A stretch of DNA of 46,069 nucleotides from Actinosynnema sp. ALI-1.44 (GTDB lineage: Bacteria; Actinomycetota; Actinomycetes; Mycobacteriales; Pseudonocardiaceae), in the NCBI RefSeq assembly GCF_001984155.1, contig NZ_MTQO01000018.1, positions 1 to 46,069 on the forward strand. The letters run 5' to 3'. The notes under the pieces were generated by a model. The model saw only the letters and a program-made list of their open reading frames with translations. It was not told the origin of the DNA and ran no database searches. Positions 26,121 through 32,860 of the stretch are shown one piece after another. Position numbers and translations under genes: made by a program. Position 1 is the first letter of the stretch, and each line of letters starts with the position of its first letter.

Positions 26121-26476
26121 GACACCGCACCTCGACCTGGCACTGAAGCCGACCTGACCCTTTCCCTTTCGGTGGCCTGCCTCCCGGCGAGGGAATCTCT
26201 TCACCCCCGCGACCCCGGTGGTTCGGACATCTATGCCCCGGGCACGGTGACGGTCATGCCGCGGTGTCCCGGGTGGAAAGAAGCCCTCGCCGGGGAGCAG
26301 ACCTCGGGGCAGGAGGTTCTTCGCGCCGTGTTCTTCCCGGCGCATGCTTTTATGACCCGGGGTTTCAGGGCGCGGGCGTCCCCTGCCCGTCGACCTGCCC
26401 CACGGAACCACGGACTATCAAGAGGATCGGTACCGCTGTCACTGGCGCTGGTTATCGTGGGCCGACCTCTGGACAG
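26060..26476. repeat. Long inverted repeat, left copy
   Basis: This ~417 bp segment recurs reverse-complemented at 45,652-46,069. By eye 26,217-26,402 is identical over about 186 bp; the rest has scattered differences. It contains the 3' half of the type A unit, a central hairpin decayed in this copy (CCCGGCGAGGG... with ...CCCTCGCCGGG), the short stem GCGCC/GGCGC, and a facing type B unit truncated at 26,476. At that point the similarity stops and AT-richer sequence begins. Confidence 0.9.
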
Positions 26477-26556
26477 TCTGCGGTTGTCAATTGTAACCAT
26501 TCTGTAGTGCACGGATAGTGATACCACCAGGTCAGCAACAGTCAGGCCCTGTCAGC

Positions 26557-26615
26557 AGTGATCACTAGCGGGTGTCGGTGCTCCCCGTGGGAGCACGCCC
26601 ATGGTCAGTGCTGAC
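26557..26615 (+). promoter_or_regulatory. Three palindromes upstream of the deaminase toxin gene
   Basis: AGTGATCACT (26557-26566), GTGCTCCC-CGT-GGGAGCAC (26578-26596) and GTCAG-TG-CTGAC (26604-26615) lie in tandem in the short leader before the toxin start. Any may be an operator; the middle one could also be a leader hairpin that limits toxin expression. Confidence 0.4.
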
Positions 26616-26701
26616 AGTTCATGATCACGTGCGATCCAACAGGCGCCCTGGTCTTCCGTGAACGTCCGCGCACGCGCCGTCACTGGTGGCACCATGACCA
26701 T

Positions 26702-27454
26702 GTGTCGGTCGACGAGTTGCGCGCTCAGGTACAGGATGTGATCACGCGACTTGCGAACGCACGCAACACCATTGGTAGAGCCGCTGAACGCGTTGACGAG
26801 GCTTGCAGTGTTGGGCAAGCCGCTTTTCAGGGTTCCACCCAGCCGGAAGCCGTACAGTACGCGGACCTACACGCCCAAGCGCTCAGCTCGCTATCAAGCG
26901 CGGCGGACCTGCTCAATCGTATTGCGCAGGATCTAGCGCAGTACATAACGAACCTGGGAGCGAGCGACGCCCCCAGTTCCGCTACGCCACGTTCCACGCC
27001 TGCACCCGCGACATCGCCTGACAGCGGCCCGGGTGTTGTGTCCAAGCAAACCGTTGAGCGAATTCGTGCGGAGTTGCCACCACCGGTTGTGACGGGTTCA
27101 GGCGCCAAGACACACGGTCGCCTAATCGTGAACGGCAAGGCGGTTCCGGTCGTTAGTGGTGAGGATCAGATGGCGGCCAAGGTGCGAAGCGAGCTCACAT
27201 CGATGGGCCTACCTGTCGAACCGACCCGCGCGACTGACGTAGATATGAAGACGGCCGCATGGCAACGGACGAGCGGCACCAAGCACGCGACTGTAGTGAT
27301 CAACCATGTCCCCTGTAAGGGCAAACTTGGGTGTGATCAACTGGTTCCGATCTTGCTACCGGAAGGCTATACCCTGACTGTGCACGGGGAGACAGCGAAC
27401 GGCGTGAAGTACAAGAAACGATTTTCGGGAGGCGCGGCACCATGGTGGTCGTGA
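26702..27454 (+). CDS. SCP1.201/DddA-like cytidine deaminase-fold toxin
   Basis: A 250-residue protein. Residues 1-~85 form a helical domain (SVDELRAQVQDVITRLANAR), of the kind used for type VII-type export or toxin delivery. A Ser/Thr/Pro linker follows, then from ~125 a C-terminal domain matching SCP1.201-like deaminases: GRLIVNGKAVPVVSGEDQ, MKTAAWQRT, HATVVINHVPC, GKLGCD and LLPEGYTLTVHG. The PC-x5-C zinc ligands are present. At the site of the expected H-x-E the sequence reads D-V-D, so either this is a subfamily variant or activity is altered. GTG 26702 was chosen as the start of the helical domain; ATG 26621 would add 27 residues. The Imm1 gene overlaps its 3' end by 13 bp. Confidence 0.8.
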   Translation: MSVDELRAQVQDVITRLANARNTIGRAAERVDEACSVGQAAFQGSTQPEAVQYADLHAQALSSLSSAADLLNRIAQDLAQYITNLGASDAPSSATPRSTPAPATSPDSGPGVVSKQTVERIRAELPPPVVTGSGAKTHGRLIVNGKAVPVVSGEDQMAAKVRSELTSMGLPVEPTRATDVDMKTAAWQRTSGTKHATVVINHVPCKGKLGCDQLVPILLPEGYTLTVHGETANGVKYKKRFSGGAAPWWS

Positions 27455-27882
27455 CGTTGGACGGGCTAGACGAACAAGGCGATAAATCGGTGATCGCGAC
27501 AACCCCCGCCGAGTTGGACGGAGCACTTAACCGGCTCCGTCTGCTTTCCCGTGGCAGGCCCGTGCTTGCCGAAGCGTCAGTAGAGAACCCCATGGCCGTT
27601 CTCAGTATCGGCGTGCACGGTGATCGAGGCGTGCTGTACTACTCTGGCGCGGATCACGTCGAAGGGGCGTTCAGCACTGGCGACAGCGGTTCAGATGTTC
27701 CGGAGATTCTCTATTACTACATGGGCAGTGACACGTCGTTCCCGCCGAATTCGGAAATTCCGATAGAAGCTGTGCGCCAGGCTGCCCACGAGTTCATGAC
27801 AACGGGACAACGCCCAACGGGGGTCCAATGGCAACCGCGACCGGCGCAGACCGGCCCTGTTGAGTCGGAGTGGCCGCTGTAA
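27442..27882 (+). CDS. Imm1 family immunity protein
   Basis: A 146-residue cytoplasmic protein whose C-terminus FMTTGQRPTGVQWQ is the Imm1 signature, with the preceding GVLYYSGADHVEG and EILYYYMGSDTSFPP typical of the alpha/beta fold. Imm1 proteins neutralise SCP1.201-like deaminases in many actinomycetes. The ATG has GGGAGG nine bases upstream and lies inside the toxin's last codons, so toxin and antidote are translationally coupled. Confidence 0.88.
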   Translation: MVVVTLDGLDEQGDKSVIATTPAELDGALNRLRLLSRGRPVLAEASVENPMAVLSIGVHGDRGVLYYSGADHVEGAFSTGDSGSDVPEILYYYMGSDTSFPPNSEIPIEAVRQAAHEFMTTGQRPTGVQWQPRPAQTGPVESEWPL

Positions 27883-28121
27883 CCCAGTAGGCGCGCTGAG
27901 CGTCAGCCGGTTGCCGATGATGTCCACGCTGCAGGTCACTCGGATGGCACCACGGGTCATTCGGCAAGCCGTCGCACAGCGGCCATGAGCCACTCGGCTA
28001 TCTGTTGCGCCTGAACGGTTTGGATCTGTGCTGGCGCCCGAGCCGCCTTGGCTGGGTCTGCGCTGGCGCGCGGGTTACTTCGGCTGCGTTGTGTTCTCGA
28101 CTGGTGCCCGTGCACTCGCGC
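27883..28121 (-). other. Intergenic stretch with coding-like debris
   Basis: On the minus strand short peptides with protein-like composition (QQIAEWLMAAVRRLAE, then RVTCSVDIIGNRLTLSA) occur in different frames, separated by stops. There is no start or ribosome site. This may be the remains of a gene between the toxin module and the hydrolase; otherwise nothing is seen. Confidence 0.3.
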
Positions 28122-29231
28122 TCAGCGCAGATCGCGCATGAGTTGGCCCATGGCCGCGTCGACCTTGCCGGAGTCGAACGTGTCGGTGCCGAGCAGGAGG
28201 GTTACGGACCGTTGGCCGTCCTCGGTGAAGGCGTTGCGGAACACGTGACCGCTGGACATGCTTCCGCTGTGGCCCCAGTTGGTGACGTCCGGTGTGAAGC
28301 GGTACCGCTCGATTCCCAGGCCGTAGCCGTCGCTGAGGCCGTCGGGGACGGTTCGCTTCATCTCGGCGAGTTGGGCGGGCGCCAGGAGTTTCCCGGTCAG
28401 CAGGGCCGTCCAGAACGTCGTCGCATCGGCTCCCGTGGAGATCAGTGCGCCCGACGCGTCGGCCTCGCTGGTGTTCCATTCCGTGCGGTCGACCAGTTTC
28501 CCGTTCCGCTCGACGTAGCTGCGCAACTCCGGCCTGGGGATCGTGGGGCGGTCGCCCGGCCAGGAGGTGTCGCGCAGACCGAGGCGTTTGATGATCCGTT
28601 GCTCGATCTCGGTGGCGATGGGGCGGCCGGTGACCTTGGTGACGATCAGTCCGGCCAGGTTGTAGTTGGTGTTGGAGTAGGCGAACCCCGCCGGGTTTCG
28701 ATCGGGCGGCGGGAGCGTCAGCGCCTGCTTCACTGTCCACAGTGGTTCGATGTGGTCCCAGCGGTGTGCGTCCTCGTCCTGCCAGAAGTCCGCTTCGAGG
28801 TAGTCGGGCAGGCCGCTGGTGTGCTGCAGGAGCTGGCGGATCGTGATCTCGCGACCGTCGTAGCGCTGGGTGCGGATCAGGCCGGGCAGGTAGTGGTCGA
28901 CCGTGTCGCTGAGCTTGATCCTGCCCTCGCCGACGAGTTGGAGTACGACCACGGCCGTCCAGGTCTTGGTGTCACTGCCGATCCGGCTGTGCTCGTCGCC
29001 CGCGACCGCCCGGCCTGTCCTGCGGTCCGCGACGCCGACACCGCCTTGCCACACGCCACAGCGTGGGCTCTTCACGGTCACGGCGATCCCGGTCGCGCCG
29101 ACACGCTTCAACGCCTTGAGCGCTGTCTGGATGGGCGCGGTGTCACAGCGCGGTGTCGCCGACGCGGACGGCGCCACCAGCAGAGACGCTGTGACCGCCA
29201 ACGCCAGGGCAGCACTCGTCTTCAGTCGCAT
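28122..29231 (-). CDS. Secreted serine hydrolase (class C beta-lactamase/DD-peptidase family S12)
   Basis: A 369-residue exported enzyme: signal peptide MRLKTSAALALAVTASLLVA with a likely ASA cleavage site. Active-site motifs are Ser86-Asp-Thr-Lys89 (S-x-x-K nucleophile), Tyr185-Ser-Asn187 (Y-x-N) and HSG late in the protein (NWGHSGSMSSG), plus LLQHTSGLPDY. This is the layout of D-alanyl-D-alanine carboxypeptidases such as R61 and of S12 esterases. The ATG has AAAGG nine bases upstream. The frame is open for another 29 codons upstream, which code for a fragment of an unrelated enzyme and are not part of this protein. Confidence 0.9.
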   Translation of the reverse strand: MRLKTSAALALAVTASLLVAPSASATPRCDTAPIQTALKALKRVGATGIAVTVKSPRCGVWQGGVGVADRRTGRAVAGDEHSRIGSDTKTWTAVVVLQLVGEGRIKLSDTVDHYLPGLIRTQRYDGREITIRQLLQHTSGLPDYLEADFWQDEDAHRWDHIEPLWTVKQALTLPPPDRNPAGFAYSNTNYNLAGLIVTKVTGRPIATEIEQRIIKRLGLRDTSWPGDRPTIPRPELRSYVERNGKLVDRTEWNTSEADASGALISTGADATTFWTALLTGKLLAPAQLAEMKRTVPDGLSDGYGLGIERYRFTPDVTNWGHSGSMSSGHVFRNAFTEDGQRSVTLLLGTDTFDSGKVDAAMGQLMRDLR

Positions 29232-29318
29232 GAGGGTCACCTTTCGTACAGTCTCTCCGTTGAGACGGTGAATCGGCTCAGTGCCAACCGCGATCAGGTC
29301 GACGCGTTCGATCTTCAC
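29232..29318 (-). pseudogene. N-terminal remnant of an enolase-superfamily (MenC-like) gene
   Basis: GTG at 29318 overlaps the stop of the upstream acetyltransferase (GTGA), the classic start of a coupled downstream gene. It reads VKIERVDLIAVGTEPIHR, close to the first strand of o-succinylbenzoate synthase/dipeptide epimerase proteins. After about 29 codons the sequence passes in frame into the hydrolase signal peptide. The remaining ~340 codons of the enzyme are absent. Recognition rests on a short stretch. Confidence 0.4.
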
Positions 29319-30133
29319 GAGCCGTCCTCCGCGCGAGTCAGGTGGTACCAGCCGGACCTGCTGAACCCGGTCGCGACGAAGCCCCCGTCGAACACCGGGA
29401 GCATGACGCCGCGCACCGCCGTCCGCCATGTCGCGGCGCGCGGCTGGTCCTGGCGGCGGGTGGCGACGATGTCGCGCGGCACCCGGCACCAGTACCCGCT
29501 GTCGTCCCGTGCGAAGAACGGTTTCCCGTCCGGCGCGAGCCGCGGGTCGATGTCGACCTCCCGCAGGTCAGGCACCTCGACGTGGTGTGGGCGTGGCTCG
29601 ACCAGCGGCCACACGGCGGTGAGCCGGTCGGTGTCGTCGTGCCCGTTGACGCCGTCGTCGATCGGGCCGAAGAAGTCTTCCGAGTACTCCGTGGCGACCG
29701 CGCCGAGCTTGGCGAGGTTGAAGTGCGCGTTGCGGCTCACCAGCGGGTCGAACGTCCAGATCATGGTGGTCGCGCCGCGTTCGAGCGCCCACACCCGTTG
29801 TGCCTGTTTGAGCACGAAACCGTAGCCGCGGTCGCTGGTCCGTGCGGCCGCGATCATCGAGTAGACGGCGTGGGACTCCAGCGGACCGAACACCAGGACG
29901 GACGCGGCGACGACGCCGTCCCCACTCGCGTAGTGCACCGCGCCGCCGGAGTGCACGACGGCCCGCAACGCGTCGGGGCCGAACGGCGGCTGCGACGCTG
30001 GGGTCTGCCACACACCGGCGAGGAACCGCGACACCTCGTCGAGCGTGCGGTGATCCTCGGCCAGGTGGATGCGGATGCCTGCGTTGACCGGCTCCGCCGG
30101 GGCCGTATGCGGCACGCGAGTGGAAATGCGCAT
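29315..30133 (-). CDS. GNAT-superfamily acetyltransferase-like protein (COG3375 type)
   Basis: A 272-residue cytoplasmic protein. The segments AARTSDRGYGFVLKQAQRVWALERGA and TTMIWTFDPLVSRNAHFNLAKLGAVATEYSEDFFG are characteristic of the uncharacterised COG3375 GNAT group. The usual acetyl-CoA pyrophosphate loop Q-x-x-G-x-[GA] is replaced by the GYGFVLK region. In other actinomycetes and Deinococcus this gene precedes an enolase-superfamily racemase, and a remnant of such a gene follows here. It is divergent from a PucR regulator across 103 bp. The acyl substrate is unknown. Confidence 0.78.
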   Translation of the reverse strand: MRISTRVPHTAPAEPVNAGIRIHLAEDHRTLDEVSRFLAGVWQTPASQPPFGPDALRAVVHSGGAVHYASGDGVVAASVLVFGPLESHAVYSMIAAARTSDRGYGFVLKQAQRVWALERGATTMIWTFDPLVSRNAHFNLAKLGAVATEYSEDFFGPIDDGVNGHDDTDRLTAVWPLVEPRPHHVEVPDLREVDIDPRLAPDGKPFFARDDSGYWCRVPRDIVATRRQDQPRAATWRTAVRGVMLPVFDGGFVATGFSRSGWYHLTRAEDGS

Positions 30134-30163
30134 GCCGATAGCGTCGCGTCCACACTGGCCATA

Positions 30164-30198
30164 CACATGTGGCGGCCGTCCAGACATTCCGCGAATGT
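30164..30198. promoter_or_regulatory. Palindromes between the GNAT and PucR genes
   Basis: CACATGTG (30164-30171) and ACATTC-CGC-GAATGT (30184-30198, wherein 30184-30189 pairs with 30193-30198) lie in the 103 bp divergent promoter region, a likely binding site for the adjacent PucR regulator. Confidence 0.4.
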
Positions 30199-30236
30199 TT
30201 TGTGCGTCCGGCCAAAGAGCCAAAGAGGAAGTGGCG

Positions 30237-31775
30237 ATGCCCGATACGGCGGTGCCCGATCTCGGGCAGGTTCTCGAGGCGTTGAGCTCGTCGCTGCTGC
30301 GGCCGTTGACTGCCTTGCCGGAGCAGCCGGTGCCGGTGTCGGGCGTGCTCGTCTTCGAGCGGCGCGCACCGCTTCCGCCGGTCAAGGACGCGATCCTGCT
30401 CGCGGTCGGCGCCGGTGTGGACGAGGCGCGGGAACTGGTCGACTCGGCGGCGAAGGCCGGGTACGCCTGTGTGGTGGTCAAGAGCTTCGGCGAGCCGGTC
30501 GCCGAACTGGTCGAGGCCGCGCGGCAGTCCGGTGTCGTCCTGCTCGGCGCCGACGAGGCAGTGGCGTGGCACCACCTGGACGCCATGATCACCTCGGTTC
30601 TCACCCAGGCATCGGGCGGTGACCTGTTCGCGCTGGCCAACGCGATCGCGGGAATGGTCGGCGGGGCCACCGTGATCGAGGACCCGCACCGGCGCATCCT
30701 GGCGTACTCGACGCTGCCGGAGCAGGCCACCGACACGGGACGCCGCCAGGGCATCCTGGGCCTGCAGGTGCCGGCGGGACCGGACTACGACGAGCAGTAC
30801 CGCCAACTCGCCCAGGCGGGCCGCACCTGCCGGTTCCCCGCCATCGCCGGTGGTCTGCCCCGGCTCGGGGTGGTGGTCCGCGCGGGCGACGAGGAACTCG
30901 GCTCGATCTGGGTGGTCGACGACTGCCTGGACGCCGCGGCCGAACAGGCGTTGACCGACGTGACGGACATCGTCTCCCGGCACCTGCTGGCGGCTCGGAC
31001 CGCGGTCGACGCCGTCCGGCGCAGACGTGCCGACCTGCTCCGACGGCTGCTCGCGGACCCGAGCAGCGTCACCGCGGTCGCCCCGCAGCTCGGCCTGGAC
31101 CCCCACCAGCCCGTCGCGGTGGCGGCGTTCACCGTCGCGTCGAGCGATGCCCTCGCGGCACAAGCGGCCACCCGCCTGGCCGACCTGGTGAGCCTGCACT
31201 GCGAGGCCCACTTCGGCAGGCACGGTTGCGCGTTGATCGACGGCACGGTCTACGCGCTGTTGCCGTCGTCTTCGAACGGGCACAGGGAACTCGTCACCGA
31301 CATCGCCCGGCGAGCGCACGGTGCGCTGCGCGTGCCCGTGCACGCGGGGCTCGGCTCGCTCGTCCAGGAGTTGCGCCTGATCGCGAGTTCCCGCGCGGAC
31401 GCGGACCTGGTCCTGCGGGCGCTCGCCGAACGGCCGGGCAACCCGGTCGCCACGATCGACGAGGTGTGGGCAGGGGCGACGCTGTCCGAACTGGCCCGGA
31501 TCCTGGCCACGCACGAGGCACTGCCCCGCAGGCTCGGCCCGGCCGTCCGCGCCCACGACCTCGAACACGGAACGACGTACGCGAGCACGCTGCTGGCGTA
31601 CCTGGACGCCAACGGCGACACGACGACCGCGTCCCAGCGGCTGTCCGTGCACCCGAACACGATCCGGTACCGGCTCGCGAGAGCAGGCGAGATCTTCGGC
31701 TTCGACCTCGCCGACCCGGACGAGCGCCTGGTGCTGTGGCTGCGGCTGCGCCTCGGCGACCAACTCGGCTGGTGA
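30237..31775 (+). CDS. PucR/CdaR family transcriptional regulator
   Basis: A 512-residue regulator. The N-terminal ~110 residues match the PucR purine-catabolism-type sensory domain (VSGVLVFERRAPLPPVKDAILLAVG), the middle is GAF-like, and the C-terminus is the helix-turn-helix of the family (TYASTLLAYLDANGDTTTAS, RLSVHPNTIRYRLAR). The ATG has AGAGGA seven bases upstream; GTG 30231 is an in-frame alternative. Such regulators typically activate adjacent divergent catabolic genes in response to a metabolite, here the GNAT gene and formerly the enolase-superfamily gene behind it. Confidence 0.9.
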   Translation: MPDTAVPDLGQVLEALSSSLLRPLTALPEQPVPVSGVLVFERRAPLPPVKDAILLAVGAGVDEARELVDSAAKAGYACVVVKSFGEPVAELVEAARQSGVVLLGADEAVAWHHLDAMITSVLTQASGGDLFALANAIAGMVGGATVIEDPHRRILAYSTLPEQATDTGRRQGILGLQVPAGPDYDEQYRQLAQAGRTCRFPAIAGGLPRLGVVVRAGDEELGSIWVVDDCLDAAAEQALTDVTDIVSRHLLAARTAVDAVRRRRADLLRRLLADPSSVTAVAPQLGLDPHQPVAVAAFTVASSDALAAQAATRLADLVSLHCEAHFGRHGCALIDGTVYALLPSSSNGHRELVTDIARRAHGALRVPVHAGLGSLVQELRLIASSRADADLVLRALAERPGNPVATIDEVWAGATLSELARILATHEALPRRLGPAVRAHDLEHGTTYASTLLAYLDANGDTTTASQRLSVHPNTIRYRLARAGEIFGFDLADPDERLVLWLRLRLGDQLGW

Positions 31776-31886
31776 CGGTAATACCACTCGACCGAGGGGG
31801 TGTTGTACGGGGTTGGCGGTACGGACCGTCACCCAAACGGTGGATACTTGCGCACAAGCGATGCAGTCGCACGGGAGAGGGTGCCG

Positions 31887-32780
31887 GTGAGCGAGGGACC
31901 TGGGCAATCGGTCTCAACACTTCTGCAGGCAATGCTCGACGCGCGGCGCGCGGATCATGTCGACGGGGCGAATTGGTTGCGCCGCAACCACAAGGAGATC
32001 CTGGCCACCGCCAGAGAAGCCGTCAGGGGCGATGATCCGCGGACAGCCGCGACCTTCCTCACCGCTGCGTGGGAACTCGTACCCGCCGACATGGACACGA
32101 CCTGGTGCGACAGTTTACGGGAATGCGGCCACGATCTGAGTGCGACCGGCGCTGAGTCCCCCGAACTGGCCGCCGTGTTCCGCCGTTCCGCCGCCGTCTA
32201 CTACGCGCGCGGCGACTACCGTTTCGCCGAGGCGGAGGGGCTGGCGGAACTGGCTGTGTGGCGGGAACTCGACGACCCCGACGAGCACGTGGCGGCCCTG
32301 GACTCCTTGGCACGGACCTTTCTGGCGCGAGATCGGCTGCACCGGGCCATGGACTGCGCCGACGAACGACTGGAAGTGCACATCGAACACGGCCGCCAGC
32401 ACGACATCGCGGCCGACCTGCAACACCTGGGCCGGTTGATGCTCCTGGCCGACCGGCCGGACACCGCGGTGGATTACCTGACCCGCGCTCGCGACGCGTT
32501 CGACGAGTTGCCTGGCGTCACAGCCCAGCAGCATGCGCGGGTTCGGATGCTGCTGGGCTGCGCCTTGTGGCGAACTGGTGGCGAAGCCGGCGCGCGCCGG
32601 GAATTCAGCAACGCCCTGCGGGTGGTGGTCGACGTGGACGACACGACCGCTGACAAGATCCGGGAACTGCTGAGCACGTCGTCCGGTGCGGCGTTGCCCC
32701 CGTCAGTTCTTGAAGATGTTGAGGATGACGGAGGCCGCGTGGCCCACTACGGACACGACGAGCCTCGCCCAGTCGAGTAA
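31887..32780 (+). CDS. Tetratricopeptide-repeat protein
   Basis: A 297-residue cytoplasmic protein made almost entirely of helix pairs of the TPR type (AAVYYARGDYRFAEAEGLAEL, ADRPDTAVDYLTRARDAFDEL, GCALWRTGGEAGARREFSNAL). No DNA-binding or enzymatic domain is seen. GTG 31887 was chosen for GGAGAGG five bases upstream. It looks like the TPR half of larger regulators found without the rest, and probably mediates protein contacts. Its last 78 bp are antisense to the 36-residue gene on the other strand. Confidence 0.7.
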   Translation: MSEGPGQSVSTLLQAMLDARRADHVDGANWLRRNHKEILATAREAVRGDDPRTAATFLTAAWELVPADMDTTWCDSLRECGHDLSATGAESPELAAVFRRSAAVYYARGDYRFAEAEGLAELAVWRELDDPDEHVAALDSLARTFLARDRLHRAMDCADERLEVHIEHGRQHDIAADLQHLGRLMLLADRPDTAVDYLTRARDAFDELPGVTAQQHARVRMLLGCALWRTGGEAGARREFSNALRVVVDVDDTTADKIRELLSTSSGAALPPSVLEDVEDDGGRVAHYGHDEPRPVE

Positions 32781-32813
32781 CGTGTACCGCTGCGGTCGGC
32801 GGTGGCGTGGCAT
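32703..32813 (-). CDS. 36-residue small basic/hydrophobic peptide
   Basis: The ATG has a near-perfect GGAGG (AGGAGGTAC) five bases upstream, and the frame ends in TGA at 32705-32703. The product starts MPRHRRPQRYTLLDWARL and ends VSVVGHAASVILNIFKN: a basic N-terminus then one hydrophobic or amphipathic helix. It lies 47 bp behind the Fic gene on the same strand, so it is probably in that operon. Such peptides can be membrane-active toxins, modulators of a membrane protein, or signals. It is missed by length filters and lies antisense to the 3' end of the TPR gene. Confidence 0.5.
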   Translation of the reverse strand: MPRHRRPQRYTLLDWARLVVSVVGHAASVILNIFKN

Positions 32814-32860
32814 GTACCTCCTGCGCTGGTCGGGGCCGGATGAGGTGTGGCGGGGATATG

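Larger units (their letters stand above)
25844..26701. other. 858 bp non-coding, palindrome-rich region
   Basis: Open frames here exist on both strands, but none has a ribosome site or recognisable domain, and they follow the hairpin arms, as expected from GC-rich structured sequence. The region holds a structured unit (25,930-26,120), the left copy of the long inverted repeat (26,060-26,476), an abrupt change to less GC-rich sequence at about 26,476, and three short palindromes before the toxin gene. Confidence 0.7.

Noticed and set aside
25836-26411. Open frames of 80-190 aa in the repeat at 26 kb and on both strands at 45.1-46 kb
   Set aside because: They follow the hairpin arms, occur in several frames at once and lack ribosome sites or domains. 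Non-coding structure explains them better.
26578-26596. GTGCTCCCcgtGGGAGCAC resembles the start of a type I-E CRISPR repeat
   Set aside because: A single copy with no spacers or cas genes; it is a plain hairpin.
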